NCBI RefSeq assembly: GCF_000612585.1
Contig: NZ_JFCA01000019.1
Coordinates: 1 to 64,000 of the forward strand
Direction of reading: 5' to 3'
From: Pseudomonas sp. CHM02
GTDB lineage: Bacteria; Pseudomonadota; Gammaproteobacteria; Pseudomonadales; Pseudomonadaceae
Length of the DNA: 64,000 nucleotides
A program made the position numbers and the translations under genes. Shown here in pieces: positions 8,629 through 18,358 of the stretch. Positions within the stretch are counted from its first letter, which is position 1, and each line of letters opens with the position of its first letter. Under the pieces are notes generated by a model. That model worked only from the letters and a program-made list of their open reading frames with translations. It was not told the DNA's origin and searched no databases.

Positions 8629-10026
8629 ATGATCATGCAGCATCCGGCACGTACCGAACTCTGGGCCATTCTGCGGCTGTCAGGGCCGTTGATTGCCTCA
8701 CAGTTGGCGCACATGCTGATGGTGCTGACCGACACCCTGATGATGGCCCGCCTGAGCCCCGAGGCCCTGGCCGGCGGCGGCCTCGGCGCGGCAAGCTATT
8801 CGTTCGTGTCGATTTTCTGCATCGGCGTGATTGCCGCCGTGGGCACGCTGGTGGCTATCCGTCATGGCGCGGGCGATATCGAAGGCGCCACCCGCCTGAC
8901 CCAGGCCGGGCTATGGCTGGCCTGGCTGATGGCCTTGGCCGCGGGCTTGCTGCTATGGAACCTCAAGCCATTGCTGCTGATGTTTGGCCAGACCGAAACC
9001 AACGTGCACTCGGCCGGGCAATTCTTGACGATCCTGCCGTTCGCCCTGCCCGGCTACCTGAGCTTCATGGCCTTGCGCGGCTTCACCAGCGCGATCGGCA
9101 AGGCGACGCCAGTGATGGTGATCAGCCTCGGTGGCACGGTCCTCAACTACCTGCTCAACCACGCGCTGATCGAAGGCATGTTCGGCCTGCCGAAACTGGG
9201 CCTGATGGGCATCGGCCTGGTCACCGCCATCGTCGCCAACGGCATGGCGCTGGCGCTGATGTGGTACATCCGCAGCAACCGCACCTACGCGGCCTACCCG
9301 CTGAGCACCGGCCTGCTGCGCCTCAACACCCAGTACCTGCGCGAGTTGTGGCGCCTGGGCCTGCCGATCGGCGGCACCTACGCCGTGGAAGTCGGGCTGT
9401 TTGCCTTTGCGGCATTGTGCATGGGCACCATGGGCAGCACGCAGCTAGCGGCGCATCAGGTCGCGCTGCAAATTGTCTCGGTGGCATTCATGGTCCCGGC
9501 GGGGATGTCCTACGCCGTGACCATGCGCATCGGCCAGCACTACGGCGCCGGGCAGTTGGTGCATGCGCGCATGGCCGGACGCGTCGGCATCGGATTCGGC
9601 GCGGCGGTGATGTTGGGATTCGCCGCGGTGCTGTGGCTGTTTTCCGATCCGCTGATCGGGCTGCTCATCGACCACAACGACCCGGCGTTCCACGACGTGA
9701 TCGTCCTGGCCGTCAGCCTGCTCGCAGTGGCCGCGTGGTTCGAGCTGTTCGACGGCGTGCAAACCATCGCCATGGGCTGCATTCGCGGGCTGAAAGACGC
9801 CAAGACCACCTTTCTGATCGGCGCGGGCTGCTATTGGCTGATTGGCGCGCCGTCGGCCTGGCTGATGGCCTTCACCCTGGGCTGGGGCCCGACCGGCGTG
9901 TGGTGGGGGCTGGCGCTGGGCCTGGCGTGCGCGGCGGTGAGCCTGACCTGGGCGTTTGAGGCGAAGATGAAGCGGATGATTCGGCAAGAGCCGGAACCTC
10001 ACCCGGCATTCAGCACCGCGCATTGA
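8629..10026 (+). CDS. MATE family efflux transporter (NorM-like)
   Basis: A 465-residue, 12-helix MATE antiporter. Repeated N- and C-terminal halves each begin with the family pattern (LIASQLAHMLMVLTDTLMMARL near the start; LGLPIGGTYAVEVGLFAFAALCMG at the second half). Such proteins export cationic drugs or dyes in exchange for Na+ or H+. The start is placed at the ATG at 8629 (MIMQHPART); the next ATG at 8635 is equally possible and no strong ribosome site decides. The frame also remains open upstream to 8572. Divergent to a LysR gene that may regulate it; a REPIN follows. Confidence 0.9.
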   Translation: MIMQHPARTELWAILRLSGPLIASQLAHMLMVLTDTLMMARLSPEALAGGGLGAASYSFVSIFCIGVIAAVGTLVAIRHGAGDIEGATRLTQAGLWLAWLMALAAGLLLWNLKPLLLMFGQTETNVHSAGQFLTILPFALPGYLSFMALRGFTSAIGKATPVMVISLGGTVLNYLLNHALIEGMFGLPKLGLMGIGLVTAIVANGMALALMWYIRSNRTYAAYPLSTGLLRLNTQYLRELWRLGLPIGGTYAVEVGLFAFAALCMGTMGSTQLAAHQVALQIVSVAFMVPAGMSYAVTMRIGQHYGAGQLVHARMAGRVGIGFGAAVMLGFAAVLWLFSDPLIGLLIDHNDPAFHDVIVLAVSLLAVAAWFELFDGVQTIAMGCIRGLKDAKTTFLIGAGCYWLIGAPSAWLMAFTLGWGPTGVWWGLALGLACAAVSLTWAFEAKMKRMIRQEPEPHPAFSTAH

Positions 10027-10028
10027 CC

Positions 10029-10117
10029 TGTAGGAGCCGGCTTGCCGGCGATAGCGGCGTGTCAGTCAGAACATCTGATACTGATACACCGCTATCGCCG
10101 GCAAGCTAGCTCCTACA
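10029..10117. repeat. REPIN
   Basis: TGTAGGAGCCGGCTTGCCGGCGATAGCGG is mirrored by CCGCTATCGCCGGCAAGCTAGCTCCTACA. It lies between the converging MATE and phosphodiesterase genes. Confidence 0.9.
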
Positions 10118-10139
10118 GTTGACTGGGTTCGCAACCCGT

Positions 10140-11804
10140 TCATCCCAGCAAGGCTTGCTGGCTTTTGCCGAAGGTCAGGTACTCCACCAACTCCGGCAAC
10201 GGCAGCGGCTTGCTGATCAGGTAACCCTGGGCCTGGTCGCAGCCAAACAAGCGCAACAGCGCCAGTTGCTCCGGCGTTTCCACACCCTCGGCGACCACTT
10301 CCAGATTGAGGTTGTGGGCCAGGTTGATCATGGCGTGCACCAGCTTGCGGTTCTCTTCGCGCTCTTCCATGCCGCCGACAAAACTCTTGTCGATCTTCAA
10401 CAAGGCGATCGGCAAGCTGTTGAGGTGCACGAACGATGAGAAACCGGTGCCGAAATCATCCAGCGAGAACCGCACTCCCAGGCGGCCGAGGGCGTCCATG
10501 GTCTGCTTGACCAGGTCACTGCGGCGCATCACGGCGGTTTCGGTGAGTTCGAACTCCAGCCATTGCGCTTCCACCCCACGCTCGGCAATCAGCCGGCTGA
10601 GGGTCGAGAGCAACTGGCTGTCCTGGAACTGACGGAACGACAGGTTGACGGCCATGTGCAGCGGCGGCAGACCGCGTTCGCGCAGGTCCTGCATGTCACG
10701 CAGGGCCCGGGAGATGACCCAGTAGCCCAACGGCACGATCAGGCCACTTTGCTCGGCCAGGGGCACGAATTCACTCGGCGGCAACAGGCCACGCTCGCCA
10801 TGGCGCCAGCGCACCAGGGCCTCGAGGCCAACGATATGCCCGTCGTCCAGGTCCAGGCGCGGCTGGTAATGCAGCTCCAGCTCATCACGCCGCAAGGCGC
10901 GGCGCAGCTCGCTTTCCAGGTCAGCCAGGCTGCGCGCGTTGCGGTTGATGCGTTCGTTGAAGATATGAAAGGTACAGCCCTGGGTGCTCTTGGCCTGCTG
11001 CATGGCGATATGGGCGTGCCACATCAGCGGGTCGGCCCCGGCGCGTGCGCGGGCATGCGCCACACCCAGGCTGCAACCGATCAGCAGGCTTTCGCCATCC
11101 ACCCAGTAGGGTTCGGCCATGACCTCGGTGATGCGCTCGGCCATCCACTCGGCGCGCTGGGGCGCCCGGCGGGTGTCGATCAGCAGGGCAAATTCATCAC
11201 TGCCCAGGCGCGCCAGTTGGTCCCCGACCTCAAGCTGGCTCTTGAGCCGCGAGACCACTTGCAGGATCAACCGGTCGCCGGCCTGGTGGCCGAGGGCGTC
11301 GTTGGCGTGACGGAAGTTATCGAGGTCCAGGTGGCCGAGGGCCAGGCCACGGCCTTCATTCTCGGCCAGTCGCGCGGTGAGCAGGGTCTGGAAGCCTTGG
11401 CGGTTGGCGATGCCGGTGAGCGGGTCCTGCTCGGCCAGGCGTTGCAGGGTGTTTTCCAGCACGCCACGCTCGCGGACGTGGCGCAGGCAGCGGCGCAATG
11501 TATCGGCGTCCAATACATCACGCACCAGCCAGTCGCTGACGCCCAGGGGAGAAACCAGCGGCTCCTGCTCCAGCAGCAACACGCACGGCAGGCTGCAGCG
11601 GCCAGGTCCGGGTTGCAGGCTGGGCGTGGTCAACAGCACGGCACTGTGGTCGTCATCGAACAGACGGCTCACGGAGTCCCAGTTTGGCGCACTGATCAGC
11701 ACAGCCCCTTCGCCCATCGGCGCCAGGCACTCGCGCAATAACGCTGCCCACGCGGGCTCATCGGCCAGCAGCAGCAAACGCAAGGGTTCGACAGGCGTAG
11801 ACAA
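10140..11804 (-). CDS. GGDEF/EAL protein, probable c-di-GMP phosphodiesterase (ProE-like)
   Basis: A 554-residue cytoplasmic protein with a receiver-like N-terminal domain (about 8-110), a GGDEF domain whose signature reads GSDEF at 201-205, and an EAL domain with EALVRW at 328-333. The EAL catalytic set looks complete (NLS at 387-389, ELTET, DDFGTG at 449-454, LKIDKSF, EGVET), so c-di-GMP hydrolysis is expected. The altered first glycine of GGDEF makes cyclase activity doubtful. Its position immediately divergent from rep matches P. aeruginosa ProE (PA5295), a phosphodiesterase affecting exopolysaccharide. The receiver-like segment lacks an obvious phospho-acceptor context, so partner input is unclear. 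Confidence 0.85.
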   Translation of the reverse strand: MSTPVEPLRLLLLADEPAWAALLRECLAPMGEGAVLISAPNWDSVSRLFDDDHSAVLLTTPSLQPGPGRCSLPCVLLLEQEPLVSPLGVSDWLVRDVLDADTLRRCLRHVRERGVLENTLQRLAEQDPLTGIANRQGFQTLLTARLAENEGRGLALGHLDLDNFRHANDALGHQAGDRLILQVVSRLKSQLEVGDQLARLGSDEFALLIDTRRAPQRAEWMAERITEVMAEPYWVDGESLLIGCSLGVAHARARAGADPLMWHAHIAMQQAKSTQGCTFHIFNERINRNARSLADLESELRRALRRDELELHYQPRLDLDDGHIVGLEALVRWRHGERGLLPPSEFVPLAEQSGLIVPLGYWVISRALRDMQDLRERGLPPLHMAVNLSFRQFQDSQLLSTLSRLIAERGVEAQWLEFELTETAVMRRSDLVKQTMDALGRLGVRFSLDDFGTGFSSFVHLNSLPIALLKIDKSFVGGMEEREENRKLVHAMINLAHNLNLEVVAEGVETPEQLALLRLFGCDQAQGYLISKPLPLPELVEYLTFGKSQQALLG

Positions 11805-12059
11805 GCTAGCTCCCTAGACTCTGCAAAAAAACGTGGCGGCGGGCATTATGACGTGCGCCCTGACAATCACCAATGATAGGGGTTATCAAACACGCGGACT
11901 GTAAACATTAGTCTCAAACAACCCCGACATCCTGCGGCAAAGTATCAAAACCGGCAAATTTAGATCGAGTGGTACGTCACACTGTCGTTCTGACAGGGCA
12001 GAATCCTGCCAGCCTGTTAAAATGCCCGCCCTTTTGAATAACGACTCCCTGAATTCTGT

Positions 12060-14069
12060 ATGTCCCGACTCAATCCCCGGCAGCAAGAAGCCGTGAACTA
12101 CGTCGGCGGCCCTCTATTGGTGCTCGCCGGTGCAGGCTCCGGCAAGACCAGCGTGATCACCCGCAAGATCGCGCACCTCATCCAGCAGTGCGGCATCCGC
12201 GCCCAGTACATCGTCGCCATGACCTTTACCAACAAGGCGGCGCGAGAAATGAAAGAGCGCGTCGGCACCCTGCTCAAGGGTGGCGAAGGCCGTGGCCTCA
12301 CCGTGTGCACCTTCCACAACCTGGGGCTGAACATCATCCGCAAGGAGCATGTACGGTTGGGCTACAAGCCGGGCTTTTCGATCTTCGACGAGACCGACGT
12401 GAAGTCGCTGATGACCGACATCATGCAAAAGGAATACGCAGGCGACGACGGCGTGGATGAGATCAAGAACATGATCGGCGCCTGGAAAAACGACCTGATC
12501 CTGCCCGCCCAGGCCTTGGAAAACGCACGCAACCCCAAGGAACAGACCGCCGCCATCGTCTACACCCACTACCAGCGCACGCTCAAGGCGTTCAACGCGG
12601 TGGACTTCGACGACCTGATCCTGCTGCCGGTGAAGCTGTTCGAGGAACACGCCGACATCCTCGAAAAATGGCAGAACAAGGTGCGCTACCTGCTGGTGGA
12701 CGAATACCAGGACACCAACGCCAGCCAATACCTGCTGGTGAAAATGCTGATCGGCAAGCGCAACCAGTTCACCGTGGTAGGCGACGACGACCAGTCGATC
12801 TACGCTTGGCGCGGCGCCCGCCCGGAAAACCTCATGCTGCTCAAGGACGACTACCCGTCCCTGAAAGTGGTGATGCTGGAGCAGAACTACCGCTCCACCA
12901 GCCGCATCCTGCGCTGCGCCAACGTGCTGATTTCGAACAACCCCCACGAGTTTGAAAAACAACTGTGGAGCGAGATGGGCCATGGCGACGAGATCCGCGT
13001 GATCCGCTGCCGCAACGAAGACGCTGAAGCCGAGCGCGTGGCCGTGGAGATCCTCAGCCTGCACTTGCGCACCGACCGGCCCTACAGCGATTTCGCGATC
13101 CTGTACCGCGGCAACTACCAGGCCAAACTGATCGAGCTGAAATTGCAGCACCACCAGGTGCCGTATCGCCTGTCGGGCGGCAACAGCTTTTTCGGACGTC
13201 AGGAAGTGAAAGACCTGATGGCCTACTTCCGGCTGATCGTGAACCCGGACGACGACAACGCCTTCCTGCGCGTGATCAACGTCCCGCGCCGCGAAATCGG
13301 CTCCACCACCCTGGAAAAACTCGGCAACTACGCCACTGAGCGCAAGATCTCGATGTACGCCGCCACCGACGAAATCGGCCTGGGCGAACACCTGGACTCG
13401 CGTTTCACCGACCGCCTGTCACGCTTCAAGCGCTTCATGGACAAAGTGCGCGAGCAGTGCGCCGGCGAAGACCCGATCAGTGCGCTGCGCAGCATGGTCA
13501 TGGACATTGACTACGAAAACTGGCTGCGCACCAACAGTTCCAGCGACAAGGCCGCGGATTACCGCATGAGCAACGTCTGGTTCCTGATCGAAGCGCTGAA
13601 GAACACCCTGGAAAAAGACGAAGACGGCGAAATGACCGTCGAAGACGCCATCGGCAAGCTGGTGCTGCGCGACATGCTTGAGCGCCAGCAGGAAGAAGAA
13701 GACGGCGCCGAGGGTGTGCAGATGATGACCTTGCATGCCTCCAAGGGCCTGGAATTCCCCTACGTGTTCATCATGGGCATGGAAGAGGAAATCCTCCCGC
13801 ACCGTTCCAGCATCGAAGCCGACACCATCGAAGAAGAACGCCGCCTGGCCTACGTGGGTATCACCCGCGCGCGTCAGACCCTGGCCTTCACCTTTGCCGC
13901 CAAGCGCAAGCAATACGGCGAAATCATCGATTGCGCCCCCAGCCGGTTCCTGGATGAACTGCCGCCGGACGACCTGGCCTGGGAAGGCAATGACGACACC
14001 CCGACCGAGGTGAAGGCCGTTCGCGGCAACACCGCCTTGGCGGATATACGCGCAATGTTAAAGCGCTAG
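12060..14069 (+). CDS. rep: ATP-dependent DNA helicase Rep
   Basis: A 669-residue superfamily 1A 3'-5' helicase. Motifs in order: NPRQQEAV (Q motif), GAGSGKT (Walker A, about 22-28), TFTNKAAREM (Ia), LVDEYQDTN (Walker B), GDDDQSIYAWRGA (III), QNYRS (IV), TLHASKGLEF (V) and VGITRAR (VI). Rep restarts and clears replication forks of bound proteins. Full length for the family. It is transcribed away from the ProE-like gene across a 255-bp gap that ends with a TAAAAT -10-like box. About 60 bp separate it from xpt. Confidence 0.97.
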   Translation: MSRLNPRQQEAVNYVGGPLLVLAGAGSGKTSVITRKIAHLIQQCGIRAQYIVAMTFTNKAAREMKERVGTLLKGGEGRGLTVCTFHNLGLNIIRKEHVRLGYKPGFSIFDETDVKSLMTDIMQKEYAGDDGVDEIKNMIGAWKNDLILPAQALENARNPKEQTAAIVYTHYQRTLKAFNAVDFDDLILLPVKLFEEHADILEKWQNKVRYLLVDEYQDTNASQYLLVKMLIGKRNQFTVVGDDDQSIYAWRGARPENLMLLKDDYPSLKVVMLEQNYRSTSRILRCANVLISNNPHEFEKQLWSEMGHGDEIRVIRCRNEDAEAERVAVEILSLHLRTDRPYSDFAILYRGNYQAKLIELKLQHHQVPYRLSGGNSFFGRQEVKDLMAYFRLIVNPDDDNAFLRVINVPRREIGSTTLEKLGNYATERKISMYAATDEIGLGEHLDSRFTDRLSRFKRFMDKVREQCAGEDPISALRSMVMDIDYENWLRTNSSSDKAADYRMSNVWFLIEALKNTLEKDEDGEMTVEDAIGKLVLRDMLERQQEEEDGAEGVQMMTLHASKGLEFPYVFIMGMEEEILPHRSSIEADTIEEERRLAYVGITRARQTLAFTFAAKRKQYGEIIDCAPSRFLDELPPDDLAWEGNDDTPTEVKAVRGNTALADIRAMLKR

Positions 14070-14115
14070 AATCGACTACTTTTTAATCTACTTTCGGCGC
14101 ACACCGCGCCATTAG

Positions 14116-14700
<585 letters not shown>

Positions 14701-14719
14701 TCACGCCTGGCAGAATTTT

Positions 14720-14765
14720 TGTAGTGAGCGAGCTTGCCTCGCGCGGGTGTAGCCCGCTCACCACA
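14720..14765. repeat. REP-derived hairpin between xpt and the acetyl-CoA hydrolase gene
   Basis: TGTAGTGAGCGAGCTTGC is followed by GCGGGTGTAGCCCGCTCACCACA, giving an imperfect foldback between two convergent genes. It may end transcription from both sides. Confidence 0.65.
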
Positions 14766-14783
14766 AGAACCCTGCTCTGCCGG

Positions 14784-16706
14784 CTAATTCGCAGTCGCCT
14801 GCAGGCCCGCCAGCAACAGCCGCTGATACAAATCTTCCTTTAGCCCCTCCGGCTTATCCAATCGCATGCGCTCCAGATGCTTGGGAAACGCCTCCGGCTC
14901 AGGCGCATCCAGCGCTGCCTTGCCCAATTCCAGAATCTCCGTGAGCTTGAATTTGCTCTTGAGCCAGTTCAGCGCGCGCAACAAATCCCGCTCCTCGTCC
15001 GTGAAATCGCTGCCCAGCGGATACTCCGGGAACAGCCGACGATGACGCGCTTGAATCGCCTGTAGCCGCTCCGGCGTGTTATCGGCAAAGCGTGGATCCA
15101 GCTGGAAATCCTTCGCTAGCTTGCCGGCCTTTTGCGCCTGCTCGATCAAATCGTCCTGGAACCGTGAGTCGGTGATATTGAGCAATGCCTCGATCACCTT
15201 GGCATCCGTCTGCCCACGCAAATCGGCAATGCCGTACTCGGTGATGACAATATCCCGCAGGTGCCGAGGAATCGTGCAGTGGCCGTATTCCCACACGATG
15301 TTGGAACTGACCTCCCCCGCCGACTCGCGCCAGCTGCGCAAGATCAGGATCGACCGCGCACCTTCCAGCGCATGCCCTTGGGCAACGAAGTTGTACTGCC
15401 CGCCCACACCGCTGAGCACACGGCCGTCTTCCAACTGGTCGGCCACGCCCGCGCCCAGCAGTGTCACCATAATTGCGCTGTTGATAAACCGCGCATCCAG
15501 GCGTTGCAGGCGCTTGAGCTCTTCCTGGCCGTACAGCTCGTTGATGTAACTGATGCGGGTCATGTTGAATTCGAGGCGCTTGGCGTGCGTCATTTCCTGG
15601 AGGCGCTGGTAAAAACTGCGTGGCCCCAGGAAGAACCCGCCATGGATCGAAATCCCGTCGGGCTGCGCAGCGTCGTCGAGCGTGCCGGCGTTGGCCTGCT
15701 CCTGCGTCGCCACATCCGGGTAAACCTTGCGCCGGATAATCCCCGCGTCCGCCAGCACCAACAAGCCGTTGACGAACATCTCGCTGCAACCGTAGAGGCC
15801 ACGGGCGAAAGGATCGACACCGCCTTCTCGGCTGATCAGGGGCGCCCATCGATACACATCGAGGTCCGTCAGCAGCAGTCGATAGGCTTCGTTATCTGCC
15901 TGGCGCGCCAGCAGTGCGGCCGTCAGCGCATCGCCCATGGAACCGATGCCGATCTGCAAGGTGCCGCCATCGCGCACCAGCGTGCTGGCATGCAGGCCGA
16001 TGAAGTGGTCCTGGAAACCCACCGGCATATTCGGCGTGGAGAACAGCGTGGTGCTGTCTTTTTCATCGATCAGGTAATCGAAGGCATCCATGCCCAGCTC
16101 GGCGTCTCCGGGCATATAGGGCAAGTCACTGTGAACCTGGCCGACGATCAGCACGGTTTCGCCGGCATCGCGGCGCCTGGCGATCATTGGCAGCAGGTCG
16201 AGGGTGATATCCGGGTTGCAGCTCAGGCTCAGGCGATCAGGATGTTCGGCGCTGCTGGCGACCAATTGCGCCACCAGGTTCAGGCCTGCGGCGTTGATGT
16301 CGCGGGCGGCATGGCTGTAGTTGCTGCTCACGTAATCCTGCTGGGCCGACTCGCTGTGGAGCAGGCTGCCGGGCTGCATGAAGAACTGCTGCACATGGAT
16401 GTTCTTCGCAAGGCTGTCCTTGTGCAGGTCGGCGAGGAAATCCAGCTCGGGGTAATCGCCAAACACCCGCTCGATAAACGGTTCGAGAAAGCGTTTCTGC
16501 AAGCCATCGCCCATCTTTGGCCGGCCCAGGCTCAACGCGGTATAGATCGTCAGCGAGCGCTCGGGCAATTTGGCGACGCGCCGGTAAAGCGCGTTAGCGA
16601 ACAGGTTCGGCTTGCCCAGACCAAGCGGCATGCCCATGTGGATATGCGCCGGCAACCGCGCCAGTACATCGTCAACTGCTTGCTCGATTGAACACAACTG
16701 CACCAT
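14784..16706 (-). CDS. Acetyl-CoA hydrolase/transferase C-terminal domain protein
   Basis: A 640-residue protein. Residues about 1-330 resemble the N-terminal half of acetyl-CoA hydrolase/transferases (HIHMGMPLGLGKPN; GTLQIGIGSMGDALTAALL). The C-terminal half carries the family core (SGVGGQYNFVAQ; RIVITEYGIADLRGQTD-like segment), followed by about 100 extra residues. The family moves CoA between short acids. Its natural substrates cannot be told from sequence. The position next to xpt and before the cycB-dad block matches the conserved Pseudomonas locus. Immediately upstream the GC-rich composition breaks into the AT-rich island. Confidence 0.85.
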   Translation of the reverse strand: MVQLCSIEQAVDDVLARLPAHIHMGMPLGLGKPNLFANALYRRVAKLPERSLTIYTALSLGRPKMGDGLQKRFLEPFIERVFGDYPELDFLADLHKDSLAKNIHVQQFFMQPGSLLHSESAQQDYVSSNYSHAARDINAAGLNLVAQLVASSAEHPDRLSLSCNPDITLDLLPMIARRRDAGETVLIVGQVHSDLPYMPGDAELGMDAFDYLIDEKDSTTLFSTPNMPVGFQDHFIGLHASTLVRDGGTLQIGIGSMGDALTAALLARQADNEAYRLLLTDLDVYRWAPLISREGGVDPFARGLYGCSEMFVNGLLVLADAGIIRRKVYPDVATQEQANAGTLDDAAQPDGISIHGGFFLGPRSFYQRLQEMTHAKRLEFNMTRISYINELYGQEELKRLQRLDARFINSAIMVTLLGAGVADQLEDGRVLSGVGGQYNFVAQGHALEGARSILILRSWRESAGEVSSNIVWEYGHCTIPRHLRDIVITEYGIADLRGQTDAKVIEALLNITDSRFQDDLIEQAQKAGKLAKDFQLDPRFADNTPERLQAIQARHRRLFPEYPLGSDFTDEERDLLRALNWLKSKFKLTEILELGKAALDAPEPEAFPKHLERMRLDKPEGLKEDLYQRLLLAGLQATAN

Positions 16707-16987
16707 CCGACCCTCCTGAACATTCCGTGATTAGGGGTTGGACAGAGAGTGGCGGGTGTTTGCTGCAATGAACAGCAATCAATCTGAAAATCCAGCAATT
16801 CAATCAAAATAAGGGCTTGATAAATAAGTTTAACAGCCAATCAAATAAAAGGAAAAACCCTACAAACTATCGAATCAAGTCTTACACAAACATAGGACCT
16901 CGAAAAAAACAAACCACTCACATATCCACTAGCATAAAAACTAGAAGTACTTACACACCCACCAATAAAAACAGGTTAACCATTACA
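16707..16987. other. AT-rich divergent intergenic region at the left edge of the island
   Basis: 281 bp between two divergent genes. The first 30 bp or so are still like the core genome, and from about 16745 the sequence turns rich in A and T. The downstream gene's frame is open through most of it (16817-16987), but that stretch encodes a low-complexity Lys/Thr/Ser/Asn peptide and is more likely an untranslated leader. A TTGATA-like -35 occurs near 16816 without a convincing -10. No inverted repeat typical of a mobile-element end was seen. Confidence 0.6.
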
Positions 16988-18322
16988 ATGATAAACCACA
17001 TAATCATAATCGGTTTTGGAAGTATCGCCCAAGGCTTGCTGCCACTTCTATCAAAGCATTATAACGGAGCAACAATCACTATCTTCGAAAAGTCGCCCCA
17101 GAAAACGCACTTCTTAATTGCTAGCGAATTTCTAGCAAATCTAGAAAGCTTCCCCATAACCTCTGAAAATTTTGATCGCATTTTGTCTCCCCACCTAAAT
17201 GAAAATGTCTTTCTCATTAATCTTGCGGTCACAGTATCGAGCCTAGCCATAGCAAAACTTACACAGAGGCATAATTCACTTTATCTGGACACATGCATAG
17301 AGCCTTGGAGCTACGGCACCGGTGGCAATAAGACGCTTACAACCAACTACGAACTACGGGAGGAGATGAAGAATTGCCAGCGTAAAAATAGTGGCTCGAC
17401 TGCTATTTTGGCACACGGTGCAAACCCGGGGTTCATTTCTATACTTTTAAAAAAAGCCCTTCTTGAAATGGCCGTCCTTAACAATATAGCGGCAGACCCT
17501 AATCACCAAGTAGAGTGGGCAGCCCTTGCAAAAAAACTAGAAATACAGGTTATACAGATTTCTGAGCGCGACTCGCAAGTTCCCTCAACAACACGTGCGC
17601 CGTTTGATTTTGTATCTACATGGTCTGCAGACGGGCTAATAACCGAATGTCTACAACCCGCAGAATTAGGTTGGGGGACCCATGAAGGCGCGCCTCCCCT
17701 TGGAGCAAAAAAAAACGGCTACGCCATAGAGATGTGTGAGTCGGGATATCAAGTCAGAGTTAAAAGTTGGTCACCTAACTATTTAGAGTTTTCCGCTTAC
17801 CTGTTGACCCACAACGAAGCACTTTCAATTTCCGAATATCTAACTTTAGGCGACCCGAGAGCCCCAACGTACCGCCCAACTGTGTTTTACGCGTATGAGC
17901 CATGCGACCAGACACTCGATTCTATTATGCTTCTTGATAAAAAATCGAAAAATTATGACTTTGAGAAAATAGTGTTAAAAAACGAAATAACATCTGGCGC
18001 AGACGAACTGGGAATTTTTCTAATCAGCAACAAATACAATGCATTTTGGCTCGGCTCAAACTTATCAATCGGAAAAGCAAAAAAAATTGCACACTACAAT
18101 AATGCGACAAGCCTTCAAGTAGTGGCGAGTATTATAGGCGGGATGAAGTGGGCGGAAAAATTCCCAAGAGAGGGAATTGTAGAGTCTGAGAGCTTGGACT
18201 GGAAATACATATACGACATAACTGCCATTTATTGGGAGCCCATAGTGAAGCAAGAAGTAAATTGGAGGCCTTCCCAAACCGACGGATCACTATCATTCAA
18301 CAATTTCATAAGTGACAAATAG
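16988..18322 (+). CDS. Homospermidine synthase-like enzyme
   Basis: A 444-residue saccharopine-dehydrogenase-fold protein that matches bacterial homospermidine synthase along most of its length. The Rossmann motif is IIIIGFGSIAQG at 5-16. Further family segments are YLDTCIEPW (99-107), HGANPG (143-148), TWSADGLITECLQPAELGWG (211-230), THNEALSI (274-281), YRPTVFYAYEPCD (295-307), DELGIFL and NNATSLQV. Such enzymes join two putrescines, or spermidine and putrescine, through NAD-bound oxidation and reduction to give homospermidine. The start at 16988 places the Rossmann strand at the N-terminus as in the family; 57 more codons are open upstream. It is slightly shorter than the characterised enzyme of about 477 residues. 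First gene of an AT-rich operon, with frequent ATA and TTA codons unlike its neighbours. A divergent substrate is possible. Confidence 0.82.
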   Translation: MINHIIIIGFGSIAQGLLPLLSKHYNGATITIFEKSPQKTHFLIASEFLANLESFPITSENFDRILSPHLNENVFLINLAVTVSSLAIAKLTQRHNSLYLDTCIEPWSYGTGGNKTLTTNYELREEMKNCQRKNSGSTAILAHGANPGFISILLKKALLEMAVLNNIAADPNHQVEWAALAKKLEIQVIQISERDSQVPSTTRAPFDFVSTWSADGLITECLQPAELGWGTHEGAPPLGAKKNGYAIEMCESGYQVRVKSWSPNYLEFSAYLLTHNEALSISEYLTLGDPRAPTYRPTVFYAYEPCDQTLDSIMLLDKKSKNYDFEKIVLKNEITSGADELGIFLISNKYNAFWLGSNLSIGKAKKIAHYNNATSLQVVASIIGGMKWAEKFPREGIVESESLDWKYIYDITAIYWEPIVKQEVNWRPSQTDGSLSFNNFISDK

Positions 18323-18358
18323 CCTTCCGAAACCAATCACCCGAACAAGGAACTCACA

